Below, piece after piece: positions 30,646-39,003 of a stretch of 64,000 bases of DNA. The stretch comes from Alphaproteobacteria bacterium (GTDB lineage: Bacteria; Pseudomonadota; Alphaproteobacteria; DSM-16000; Inquilinaceae). The position numbers were made by a program, and so were the translations under genes. The DNA is taken from positions 1 through 64,000 of the forward strand of contig JANQSN010000003.1 in NCBI GenBank assembly GCA_028284045.1, read 5' to 3'. How positions within the stretch are numbered: position 1 is the first letter of the stretch; each line of letters begins with the position of its first letter. The notes beneath the pieces are model-generated. The model saw nothing but the letters and a program-made list of their open reading frames with translations. It was not told the origin of the DNA and searched no databases.

Positions 30646-31209
30646 ATGGCAGACCGGATCTTCGCCGGCGTCCTGTTGATCGTGACGTTGGCCTATGGGG
30701 CCATCGCCTTCACCGCGATCAGCGCGCCGTTCCAATACGATCCCCTCGGTCCCGAAAGCTGGCCCCGCATCCTGGCGGTGGTCGCTTTCCTGTGCGGGCT
30801 CGGCATTCTGTTCCGACCCGATGTTCAGGGGCTGGGGGTCGCCAAGCCCACCTGGGTGCGGCTCGTGGCGATGCTGGTGCTGCTGCTGGCCTATGCGGAG
30901 CTGTATGAGCCGCTGGGCTTCATCGCCTCCACCTTCCTGTTCGCCGCCGTGGTCAGCGTGATGCTGGGCGCGCGCGTCCATCACGCGGCGTTCTTCGGCG
31001 TCGCGGCGGGCGGTCTGGGCTACCTGCTCTGCGTGGTGCTGCTGGAACTCAACCTTCCGGAGCCCGCGATCCTGGAGATGGACTGGGCACAATCCGACAG
31101 CGTCGACGATGACGCTGCGCCGGACGCGCCCGCGGATACGACACCCGCGGATACGACGCCCGCGGATACGACGACGGAAACCACCACGGACGAAGGGGGG
31201 ACCGACTGA
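30646..31209 (+). CDS. tctB: Tripartite tricarboxylate transporter small membrane subunit TctB
   Basis: I chose the ATG at 30646 (187 aa) because of the GGGGAGGTG ribosome site; an earlier in-frame ATG at 30616 lies before it. Four hydrophobic segments cover residues ~5-25, 40-55, 75-92 and 95-135, as usual for TctB. The C-terminus carries an unusual acidic/Thr-rich tail made by a tandem PADTT repeat. The TGATG overlap with tctA indicates translational coupling. Confidence 0.9.
   Translation: MADRIFAGVLLIVTLAYGAIAFTAISAPFQYDPLGPESWPRILAVVAFLCGLGILFRPDVQGLGVAKPTWVRLVAMLVLLLAYAELYEPLGFIASTFLFAAVVSVMLGARVHHAAFFGVAAGGLGYLLCVVLLELNLPEPAILEMDWAQSDSVDDDAAPDAPADTTPADTTPADTTTETTTDEGGTD
31129..31173 (+). 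repeat. Three tandem 15-bp repeats in the tctB 3' end
   Basis: Three copies of CCCGCGGATACGAC(A/G) run head to tail at 31129-31143, 31144-31158 and 31159-31173, encoding a PADTT-type tail. Copy number could vary without breaking the frame because the unit is five codons. Confidence 0.75.
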
Positions 31210-32735
31210 TGGAAACGGTGCTGTCCGGTCTCGCCACCGGCTTCGGGGTCGCCCTCCACCCGCTCAACCTGTCGCTCGTGATGATCGGCTGCTTCGCCGG
31301 CACGCTGATCGGCGCGTTGCCCGGCCTCGGGCCGATCAACGGCGTGGCCATCCTGCTGCCGATCGCCTATGGCCTCGGCTTACCGCCGGAAAGCGCGCTG
31401 ATCCTGCTGGCCGGCATCTACTACGGGGCGGAGTATGGGGGGCGCATCTCCTCCATCCTGCTGAACGTGCCGGGCGACGCCAGCGCGGTCATGACCACGC
31501 TGGACGGTCACCCGATGGCGTTGAAGGGCCAGGCGGGACGCGCCTTGTCGCTGTCGGCCGTGGCCAGCTTCTTCGGCGGCACCCTGGCGGTCATCCTGAT
31601 CACCATGTTCGGTCCGCTCTTGGCGGCGTTCGCCGTCACCTTCTCGCCGGCGGATTATGTGGCGCTGATGGTCTTCGCCTTCGCGTCGCTCGCCTCGCTG
31701 GTCGGCAAGAGCATGGTGAAGACCCTGCTGGGCGCCCTGATCGGTCTGATGCTGGCGACCATCGGCATCGACGCCAATACCGGCGTGCCCCGCTACACCT
31801 TCGGGCTGCCGGACATCCTGGCCGGCATCGACTTCCTGATCGTCGTGGTCGGCCTGTTCGGCATGGCGGAGCTGTTGCACCTGGTGGAGCAGCAGGTCGC
31901 CGGCAAGCTGAAGAGCCTGCCGGTCGACAAGACCTTCGTGCGCATGAAGGACCTGGCGCTGGCCAAGTGGACGATCCTGCGCAGCTCGCTGATCGGTTTC
32001 TTCATCGGCGTGCTGCCGGGCACCGGCGCGTCGGTCGCCTCGGCCGTCGCCTATGGCACGGAGAAGCGGGCGGCCGGGGTGGACGGCGAGAAGTTCGGCA
32101 CCGGCGACGTGCGCGGCCTGGCCGCGCCGGAGTCGGCGAACAACGCCTCGGCCGGCGGCGCCATGGTGCCGATGCTGACGCTGGGCATCCCGGGTTCCGG
32201 CACCACGGCGATCCTCTTGGGCGCGTTGCTGATGTTCAACGTCCAGCCGGGTCCGCTGATGTTCGAGCAGCGGCCGGAGATCGTCTGGGGCCTGATCGCC
32301 TCGATGTATCTCGGCAATGTCGCGCTGCTGTTGATCAACCTGCCGCTGGTCGGGCTGTTCGCCCGGGTGCTGACCATCCCGCAGCGCTACCTGACCCCGC
32401 TGATCGCCATCCTGGCCTTCATCGGCATCTACTCCATCGTCGGCAACCCGTTCGACCTGTACCTGATCACGCTGCTCGGCGTGTTCGGCTGGATCCTGCG
32501 CAAGCTGGACTTCGCGCTGGCGCCGGTGATCCTCGGCTTCGTGCTCGGCAGCCTGTTCGAGGACAACCTGCGGCGCGCCCTGTCGATCTCCGGCGGGGAC
32601 TGGTCGATCCTGGTCGGCGACTGGAAGAGCGTGTCGCTCTACATCCTCGCCCTGGTGGTGGTCGCGGTGCCGATCTGGATGGCGCGCCGTGCCCGCAAGG
32701 CCGCCCAGGCCGCGGCCGGTAGCGAGAGGATGTAG
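31209..32735 (+). CDS. tctA: Tripartite tricarboxylate transporter large membrane subunit TctA
   Basis: The 508-residue, very hydrophobic protein of about 11-12 membrane segments has the full family length. Conserved TctA sequences are GALPGLGPINGVAILLP near the N-terminus and the second inverted-repeat motif VLPGTGASVASAVAYGTEKR, followed by GLAAPESANNASAGGAMVP. It forms the ion-coupled carboxylate channel with TctB. It is followed after four bases by the ATP-citrate-lyase-like genes, so transport and first metabolism of the substrate are probably co-expressed. Confidence 0.93.
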   Translation: METVLSGLATGFGVALHPLNLSLVMIGCFAGTLIGALPGLGPINGVAILLPIAYGLGLPPESALILLAGIYYGAEYGGRISSILLNVPGDASAVMTTLDGHPMALKGQAGRALSLSAVASFFGGTLAVILITMFGPLLAAFAVTFSPADYVALMVFAFASLASLVGKSMVKTLLGALIGLMLATIGIDANTGVPRYTFGLPDILAGIDFLIVVVGLFGMAELLHLVEQQVAGKLKSLPVDKTFVRMKDLALAKWTILRSSLIGFFIGVLPGTGASVASAVAYGTEKRAAGVDGEKFGTGDVRGLAAPESANNASAGGAMVPMLTLGIPGSGTTAILLGALLMFNVQPGPLMFEQRPEIVWGLIASMYLGNVALLLINLPLVGLFARVLTIPQRYLTPLIAILAFIGIYSIVGNPFDLYLITLLGVFGWILRKLDFALAPVILGFVLGSLFEDNLRRALSISGGDWSILVGDWKSVSLYILALVVVAVPIWMARRARKAAQAAAGSERM

Positions 32736-32739
32736 GCCC

Positions 32740-34020
32740 ATGCAACTGACCGGAATGCTGCACGGGGCGAAGCTGCTCAGCCATGTCGAGTTCCCGGTCT
32801 CGGAGGTCTTAGGCCCCGCCGCCAGCGAAGGCGAGATCCGCGACCTGATCGACCGGCACGGGCTGATCTTCATCAAGCCCCAGTTCAAGGGCGGGGTCGG
32901 CAAGAAGGGCCAGGCCGGCCTGATCGGCAAGGCCCGCGACCTGAAGACGGCGCTGGCGGAGAAGGAGCGGCTGTACTTCGCCGAACACCGCCACGGCAAC
33001 GTGGTGGCCAAGGCCAACGGCGTCTCCTTCGAAGGCGCGGTGCCGGCGGAGCACGAGGTCTATTTCTCGATCACCGACGACACGCATTTCCGCGCGCCGA
33101 CCATGACGCTGACCCACCGCGGCGGCGTGGAGATCGAGGAGCTGTCCAAGTCCGAGATCGCCACCGTGCCCTTCGAGGCGCTGACCGGCCTGAAGGCCTT
33201 CGTCGTCGCCAATGCGCTGAGCGACATCGGCGCGCCGAAGGAGATCATCTCGCCCCTGGTGCAGCATCTGCCCAAGCTGTGGGAGCTGGTGCACCATTAC
33301 GGCATCACCACCTTGGAGCTGAACCCGATCCGCATGCGGCCCGGCCGGGGCGGGCGGCTGACGCCGGTCGCCTGCGACTTCAAATGCGGCTTCGACCGGG
33401 ACGACCCGCGGGTCGGCCGTCTGGGCCTGTCCAACCACCTGTTCGCCGCCGACATCTCGGAGTTCGAGCAGGAGGTCAACCAGCTCCGCACCTATCAGGG
33501 CCAGTCGGACGTCTTCGTCATCAACGACAAGGGCACGATCCTGGCGCCGACCTTCGGCGGCGGCGCCAACAGCCTGGTGACGGAGGTACTGGGGGATGCC
33601 GCCATCATCTCCTCCGACTTCGGGGGCAACCCGCCCTACGACAAGATGAAGCAGGTGATGGCCATCTGCTATCGCCACTTCCTGGCGCAGAGCAACGTCC
33701 TGTTCATCATCGGCGGCAAGGCCAACAACACCGATATCCACGAGACGTTCCGCGCGATGGCCGACGCCTTGCGCGACTACTTCTCCGCCCATGGGCCGAC
33801 GCCGCTCTATGTCGTGGTCGGCCGCGGCGGGCCGAACCTGGTGCGCGGCTTCGGCGCGCTGGCGGAGGCGTGCGACAGCCTCGGGGTGCCGTACCGCTTC
33901 TTCGGCTTCGACAGCGCCATCTCCGAGATCGTCAACTACGCCCAGCGCGTCGATGCCTGGATGAAGGCCGGCGGCCGCGAGCAGATCGCCGCCGCGCTGG
34001 GGATCAAACCCGCCGCTTGA
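32740..34020 (+). CDS. ATP-citrate lyase-like small subunit (citryl-CoA synthetase beta + citrate-binding domain)
   Basis: The start at 32740 (426 aa) follows tctA by four bases; an upstream in-frame ATG lies inside tctA. The N-terminal half is an ATP-grasp domain (LIFIKPQFKGGVGKKGQAGL). The C-terminal half resembles the citrate-binding domain of ATP-citrate lyase: TFGGGANSLVTEVLGD, IIGGKANNTDIHETF and VGRGGPNLVRGF align by eye with the corresponding stretches of the human enzyme. The Asn, Thr and Arg that I recall as citrate contacts are present. Length is close to the small subunit of two-chain bacterial enzymes. It pairs with the next gene, 13 bases on. Citrate or a close tricarboxylate is the likely acyl substrate. 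Confidence 0.8.
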   Translation: MQLTGMLHGAKLLSHVEFPVSEVLGPAASEGEIRDLIDRHGLIFIKPQFKGGVGKKGQAGLIGKARDLKTALAEKERLYFAEHRHGNVVAKANGVSFEGAVPAEHEVYFSITDDTHFRAPTMTLTHRGGVEIEELSKSEIATVPFEALTGLKAFVVANALSDIGAPKEIISPLVQHLPKLWELVHHYGITTLELNPIRMRPGRGGRLTPVACDFKCGFDRDDPRVGRLGLSNHLFAADISEFEQEVNQLRTYQGQSDVFVINDKGTILAPTFGGGANSLVTEVLGDAAIISSDFGGNPPYDKMKQVMAICYRHFLAQSNVLFIIGGKANNTDIHETFRAMADALRDYFSAHGPTPLYVVVGRGGPNLVRGFGALAEACDSLGVPYRFFGFDSAISEIVNYAQRVDAWMKAGGREQIAAALGIKPAA

Positions 34021-34033
34021 GGAAAGGCGCCCC

Positions 34034-36757
34034 ATGTACCGCCAAGGCATCGAGGGTCTTCCGTATTATCTGGGCGTCCGGTCGCTGGCCGACATCGCCA
34101 CGCGCGACGACCGGGTCGTGGTGCTGAACATCCTGGGCGGCGAGTCGTCCCACGTCACGCCGATCAGCCACGCCTTCTCCGGCGGCAATATCGTGTTCGG
34201 CACCTCGCCGGGGCGCGGCGGCCAGGTGCTGGAGACGCCGGGCGGCGACATCCCCGTCTACAACAATGTGCGCGAGGGGCTGGACGCCGGTCACAGCTTC
34301 AATGCCGGCGTCGTCTACCTGCCGCCCACGGCGGTGCGCGACGGGGTGGCGGAGCTGGTCCGGGTCAATCCGGGACTGAAGAAGATCGTCATCATCACCG
34401 AGAAGGTGGCGGTGCACGATGCGCGGGAGATCCGCGCGCTCGGCCAGGCCAACGGTGTCGACATCTTCGGCGGCAACTGCCTGGGCGTGGCGGATAGCTG
34501 GAACCGGGTGCGCATCGGTGGGGCGCTGGGCGGCGACCATCCGGAGGAGTCGCTGCAGCAGGGCTCCGTCGCGATCTTCTCCAATTCCGGCGGCTTCACC
34601 ACCACCATCGCCCAGTACCTGGCGACCGGCGGCTGGGGGACGACGACGCTGATCTCCTCGGGCAAGGACGTCTACATCCACTACGCCGCGCGCGACTTCG
34701 CCTATGGCCTGGCGAACGACCCGCGCTCCAAGGCGGCGGTCTTGTATGTCGAGCCCGGCGGTTACTACGAGCAGGAGCTGGCCTTCGACAAGCCGGTGGT
34801 CGCCTGCGTGGTCGGGCGGTGGAAGACCAAGCTGACCCGCGCGGTCGGGCATGCCGGGGCGCTAGCCGGCTCCGGCGACCGGGCGGAGGACAAGGAACGC
34901 TGGTTCATGGAGGCGTTCGGGACGGAAGGCCTGTTCACCCCCGAAGCCGCCGATCCGTCGCGCCTGGTTTCGCCCAAGGGCGCGGTGGTCACCAACATCT
35001 CCCACATCCCGGCGGCGCTGACCGCGGTGATGGCGCTGCACGGGGCGGCGCCGGACTTTGCGCCGCGCGGATCGCTCGCCCTGAAGCCGTGGATGGCCAA
35101 CGACCAGCGCCTCGACCTGCCGGCGGAGCTGGCCTTGGCGCCGGTTCAGGCGATGGCGCCCTATGACCAGCAGATTGGGGCGCTGGGACGCCAGATCGGC
35201 GCCCAGGTCGCGCGCCAGAACATGAAGGACCGCTCCGGCGCGTCCTTGATGGACTCGCGCACCCAGGTGACCTCGGTCCACGGCATCACCGTCTTGGACC
35301 TGGCGCGGGTGCCGTTGGAGGCGAATTTCGCGCTGCCGCTGGTGCACGAGATCGGCTCGGAGAACGACCGCGCCATGCTCGACATCGCCGTCGCCGCGGA
35401 GGTCAATCTGGTGGGCGATGCGACTCTGGTCGCGGCGGAGGCGGCGCGCGAGGCCGGCAACACGCCCAATACGGTGATGGCGGCGGCGGCGTCGATCGTC
35501 GGCAGCAACCGGGTGGGCCGCGCGCTCGCCTGCGCGCGGGCGCTGATCGACCTGTTCGCCTTCTCCGGCCTGACCGATCCGCGGGACGAGGACTTCGACG
35601 TCGCGGCCATCGCCGTCGACGAGGCGACCCGCGCGCTGTTCGCCGCGCGGCCGGACGAGGCGGACGACCCGCGGCCCGAAGCGATGACCCAGGCGGTGCG
35701 CGACCGCAACTGCCGCTCCGCCTTCGTGCGCTTCCTGGAGAGGTTGGACCAGCGGCCGTCGCGCGACGCGCTCTTGGCGGCGATCGCCATGACGATCGCG
35801 TGGGAGCCGCTGATGCGCAAGAAGATCAGCCGGCTGACGGCGGAGACGCTGCCCTGGTATCTGCGGCTCTACGGCGTGATGGTCGGGGCGTCGATCCCGG
35901 CGCACAACCACCAGCCGGGCTCGCTGTGCGGGATCCCGCGCGCGGAGCGGTTCGGCACCTGGACCATGGCCGATCTCTGCTATCTGGCGATCACCGGCAA
36001 GAAGCCGACCGCCGCGCAGGCGCGGCCGCTGCAGATGCTGATCGGTCTCTTGATCTCCAACGGACCCGGCGCGATCTCTGCGCAAGGGGCGAAGGGCGCG
36101 GTCTCCGCCGACGGGCCGCAGACGCCGGGCCGCGTGCAGATCAACAAGGCGATGGTCGGCTTCCTGACCCATACCGGCTACAGCCACGGCGGCAACGGCT
36201 ATGAGGGCATGGCCTTCCTGTTGGACGAGTTCAAGGACACCGACCTGCGCGATCCGACCGATGCCGATCACGGCCTCGACCTGAAGGCTCGCGCCCATGT
36301 CTTCGCGGAACGCTACGCCGTCGCCAAGACGCAGGCGAAGGAGATGGGGCGCGAGGTGCGCGCATTGCCGGGCGTGCACCATCCGGTGTTCCGCGGCGAC
36401 GCGGTCAACTACGACCCGCGCGAGCGGTTCATCGCCCAGGCCCTGGCCGAGGATGGTGCCTACAACATCTTCCACGCGTATTATCTGGAGCTGGTGCAGG
36501 CGCTCTACGATGTCGGCGCCTCGCCGTACGTGTTCTGCGTGAACGTCGATGCGGTGATCGCCGCCTTGCTGCTCGGCCTATTGTGGACCGACTACAAGAC
36601 CGGCGCGCTGAGCGAGCGCGACCTGGAAAGTGCGGCCTTCACCGTCTTCCTCTACGGTCGCATGGTCGGCGCGGCGGCGGAGATCGACGACCACCTGAAC
36701 CGCGGCCGCAACATGGACACCCGCACCCCCGCCGACCGCTGCGGCTACGTGGTGTAG
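34034..36757 (+). CDS. ATP-citrate lyase-like large subunit (CCS-alpha + citrate-synthase-homology domain), divergent (907 aa)
   Basis: A GAGGAAAGG site precedes the ATG. Residues ~1-330 are a CoA-binding/CoA-ligase alpha domain with the phospho-His motif GHAGALAGSG (His273). The C-terminal ~240 residues align by eye with the citrate synthase homology domain of ATP-citrate lyase. They retain GVHHPVF (His783), VNVDAVIAALLL (Asp839) and YGRMVG (Arg876), but the first catalytic His (in DHGPAVSGAH of human ACLY) is Asn676 here (ISNGPGAISAQ). About 300 extra residues, also helical and citrate-synthase-like, separate the two parts, so the protein is much longer than usual large subunits of ~600. 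The synthetase half looks functional; the lyase half is altered. The product may not be acetyl-CoA plus oxaloacetate. Last gene of the tct operon. Confidence 0.78.
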   Translation: MYRQGIEGLPYYLGVRSLADIATRDDRVVVLNILGGESSHVTPISHAFSGGNIVFGTSPGRGGQVLETPGGDIPVYNNVREGLDAGHSFNAGVVYLPPTAVRDGVAELVRVNPGLKKIVIITEKVAVHDAREIRALGQANGVDIFGGNCLGVADSWNRVRIGGALGGDHPEESLQQGSVAIFSNSGGFTTTIAQYLATGGWGTTTLISSGKDVYIHYAARDFAYGLANDPRSKAAVLYVEPGGYYEQELAFDKPVVACVVGRWKTKLTRAVGHAGALAGSGDRAEDKERWFMEAFGTEGLFTPEAADPSRLVSPKGAVVTNISHIPAALTAVMALHGAAPDFAPRGSLALKPWMANDQRLDLPAELALAPVQAMAPYDQQIGALGRQIGAQVARQNMKDRSGASLMDSRTQVTSVHGITVLDLARVPLEANFALPLVHEIGSENDRAMLDIAVAAEVNLVGDATLVAAEAAREAGNTPNTVMAAAASIVGSNRVGRALACARALIDLFAFSGLTDPRDEDFDVAAIAVDEATRALFAARPDEADDPRPEAMTQAVRDRNCRSAFVRFLERLDQRPSRDALLAAIAMTIAWEPLMRKKISRLTAETLPWYLRLYGVMVGASIPAHNHQPGSLCGIPRAERFGTWTMADLCYLAITGKKPTAAQARPLQMLIGLLISNGPGAISAQGAKGAVSADGPQTPGRVQINKAMVGFLTHTGYSHGGNGYEGMAFLLDEFKDTDLRDPTDADHGLDLKARAHVFAERYAVAKTQAKEMGREVRALPGVHHPVFRGDAVNYDPRERFIAQALAEDGAYNIFHAYYLELVQALYDVGASPYVFCVNVDAVIAALLLGLLWTDYKTGALSERDLESAAFTVFLYGRMVGAAAEIDDHLNRGRNMDTRTPADRCGYVV

Positions 36758-36789
36758 CGCACCGTAGGCCGAATCCGACAGTAGGGAGC

Positions 36790-36960
36790 CCCTCCCCCTC
36801 GATGGGGGAGGGTTCGGGAGGGGGTGATGGCGCCGCGGTTGCCGTCTCTCGCCGGACCCTCGGCGCCATTCAAGAGCCCAATCGAGTACGCGCTTCTTCA
36901 GCCGTCTCCTTGGACGACAAGCATCACCCCCACCCAACCCTCCCCCATCAAGGGGGAGGG
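36790..36960. repeat. GC-rich nested inverted-repeat element (copy A)
   Basis: Hairpin 1 has arms CCCTCCCCC at 36790-36798 and GGGGGAGGG at 36804-36812 with loop TCGAT. Hairpin 2 has the same arms at 36938-36946 and 36952-36960 with loop ATCAA. The flanking GGGTGATG/CATCACCC sequences also mirror each other, so the whole element is one imperfect inverted repeat of about 40-bp ends. It sits between the convergent acl-like and dctM genes. The same structure recurs at 43833-43919. Confidence 0.8.
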
Positions 36961-37011
36961 CTTTAACGCGTTGGGGCGGAACACATTTGTGAGCCCCTTC
37001 GGGACTCGGCC

Positions 37012-38274
37012 CTACAGGAACACATGCGTGATCGTCGGGGCGTAGGTGACCAGGGCGAGCACGGTCAGGCTGACCAGGTAGAAGGGCGCCAGTTCCAGCA
37101 CCACGCGGCCGATCGAGGTCTGGGCGATGGTGGAGGAGATGAACAAGGTCGTGCCCACCGGCGGCGTGTAGAGGCCGATCGACAGGTTGACCACCATCAT
37201 CACGCCGAGCTGGATCGGGTCGAGGCCGATCGACCCGGCAACGCCGATGAACAGCGGCCCCAACAGCAGGATCGCGGCGGGCAGGTCGAGGAAGGTGCCG
37301 ACCACCAGCATGATCACGTTCATCGACAACAGGATCATCCAGTCCGCCGTGAACGTGCCGATCAGCCAGTCCGACAGGGCCTGCGGCACCCGCTCCAGCG
37401 TCAGGATCCACTGCACCAGGCTGGAGGCCATGATCACCAGCATCACCGCCCCGGTCATGATGCCGGTCTGGATCAGGCATTTCAGGATGTGGCGCCAGGT
37501 CAGGTCGCGATAGACCACCTTGGCGACGAACAGCGCATAGGCCACCGCCATGACGCTGACCTCGGTCGGCGTGGCGATGCCCAGCCGCAACGTCATCACC
37601 ACGAAGATCGGCATGATCAGGGCCGGCAGCGCGAAGCCGAGATTGCGCAAGAAGGCGGCCGCCCCGCCCGCCGGCGGGGTCAGCGGGAAGCCGCGCAGCG
37701 TGCCGGAGACCCAGCACACGCTGAGCAGCCCGACCGCCAGCATCAGGCCCGGCACGATGCCGGCGATGAACAGGTCGAGGATCGAGGCGTTGGAGACCAG
37801 GCCGAACAGGATCAGCGGGATCGACGGTGGAATCAGCACCGAGATGGTGGCCGAGGAGGCGTTGACCGCTGCGGCAAAACCGGCCGGATAGCCTTCCCGC
37901 TTGGTCATCGGGATCAGCGCGTTGCCGAGCGCGGAGGCATCCGCCACCGCCGATCCCGACACGCCGCCGAACATCACCGAGCCGACGACGCTGACCTGGC
38001 CCAGCCCGCCGCGCAGCCGCCCCACCAACAGCTTGGCGAACTGGATCAGATAGTCGCCGAAGCGCCCCGACATCATCAGATTGCCGGCGAGGATGAAGAA
38101 CGGGATCGCCAGCATCGGGAAGGACTGGGTGGGCGTGTAGAGGCGCTGCACCGACACGGCCAAGGGTCGGTCGGCGATCAGCAACGCCCCGCCCGCGGCG
38201 ATCAGCAGCGCATGCGCCACCGGCACCGCCAGGAACAGCAGGATGGGAAACAGCCAGGCGAGGGTCAGCGCCAT
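37012..38274 (-). CDS. dctM: TRAP transporter large permease (DctM)
   Basis: The 420-residue protein has about 12 hydrophobic segments and typical DctM motifs: GRLRGGLGQVSVVGSVMFGG, GSAVADASALG, LIPPSIPLILFG and LSIGLYTPPVGTTLF. It is the ion-coupled translocation subunit of a TRAP transporter. It is the last gene of a minus-strand operon with dctQ, dctP, split transketolase and an SDR dehydrogenase. A 27-bp hairpin lies between dctQ and this gene. Confidence 0.93.
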   Translation of the reverse strand: MALTLAWLFPILLFLAVPVAHALLIAAGGALLIADRPLAVSVQRLYTPTQSFPMLAIPFFILAGNLMMSGRFGDYLIQFAKLLVGRLRGGLGQVSVVGSVMFGGVSGSAVADASALGNALIPMTKREGYPAGFAAAVNASSATISVLIPPSIPLILFGLVSNASILDLFIAGIVPGLMLAVGLLSVCWVSGTLRGFPLTPPAGGAAAFLRNLGFALPALIMPIFVVMTLRLGIATPTEVSVMAVAYALFVAKVVYRDLTWRHILKCLIQTGIMTGAVMLVIMASSLVQWILTLERVPQALSDWLIGTFTADWMILLSMNVIMLVVGTFLDLPAAILLLGPLFIGVAGSIGLDPIQLGVMMVVNLSIGLYTPPVGTTLFISSTIAQTSIGRVVLELAPFYLVSLTVLALVTYAPTITHVFL

Positions 38275-38320
38275 CGACCGCTCCTTATTGCGGCGCTTTG
38301 CGCCGCGGTTGGCTCGGAGC

Positions 38321-38390
38321 CCGCCCGCTCCCCCACCCGGCCCCCCATTCGAGGATACTGCCGTGGGGGGCCGGGTGGGGGAGCGGGCGG
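38321..38390 (-). repeat. 27-bp perfect inverted repeat between dctQ and dctM
   Basis: Arms 38321-38347 and 38364-38390 are perfectly complementary, with a 16-base loop, and are rich in C on one side and G on the other. It lies inside the operon, 22 bases after the dctQ stop and 46 bases before the dctM start. It has no T-run. It could attenuate dctM or be a mobile palindromic repeat; its sequence is related in composition but not identical to the elements at 36790 and 43833. Confidence 0.8.
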
Positions 38391-38412
38391 TTCAGCATCG
38401 AGCGAAAGAGCC

Positions 38413-39003
38413 CTAGCCCGCCACCCCCGCATTCAGCGAGGGGTGAGACGAGAAGGCCAGGCGATAAGCCGTGGTCAGCGCGGTCAGCCCGATCATGACG
38501 AAGCCGTAGACCAGGCTGGCATAGCCGACCGACTGGGCGATCCCGGTCTCCGCCAGATGGCTGGAATGCGCGGCGCGGATGATCGGCAGGGCCGCATCGA
38601 CCACGAACACCGCGGTGACCGCGATCAGCAGGTTGACGGCGATCAGCAGCCATCGGCGCACCGCCGTCGGCAGCAGCGTCAACAGCGCCACGACCGCGAT
38701 ATGCCGGCCGGCCTGGGCCGCCATCACCGCCCCCGCAACGACGATCCAGGGGAACAGGATCGAGGGGATCTCATACGCCCAGATGATGCCCTCGGCGAAG
38801 GCATAGCGCAGCAGCACATTGATGAAGATCGCGAAGAACAGGAAGGTCAGCGCCGACACGACGATCGCCGCCGACGTCCAGTAGACGATCCTGTCGATCG
38901 CCGCGACGACGGAGGGGATGGGGCCGCCCGGCCCCATCCCGCTCTGCCCCATCACACCCGGGGCATTGCCGGCCGGACCCGTCGGGTCCGGCAGGTCGGT
39001 CAC
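38413..39003 (-). CDS. dctQ: TRAP transporter small permease (DctQ)
   Basis: The 196-residue protein begins with GTG overlapping the dctP stop (GTGA). After a Gly/Pro-rich cytoplasmic N-terminus of ~35 residues it has four membrane segments and the DctQ pattern NVLLRYAFAEGIIWAYEIPS with a following FPWIVVAGA. It partners DctM. The long Gly/Pro/Met N-terminal extension is somewhat unusual. Confidence 0.9.
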   Translation of the reverse strand: MTDLPDPTGPAGNAPGVMGQSGMGPGGPIPSVVAAIDRIVYWTSAAIVVSALTFLFFAIFINVLLRYAFAEGIIWAYEIPSILFPWIVVAGAVMAAQAGRHIAVVALLTLLPTAVRRWLLIAVNLLIAVTAVFVVDAALPIIRAAHSSHLAETGIAQSVGYASLVYGFVMIGLTALTTAYRLAFSSHPSLNAGVAG

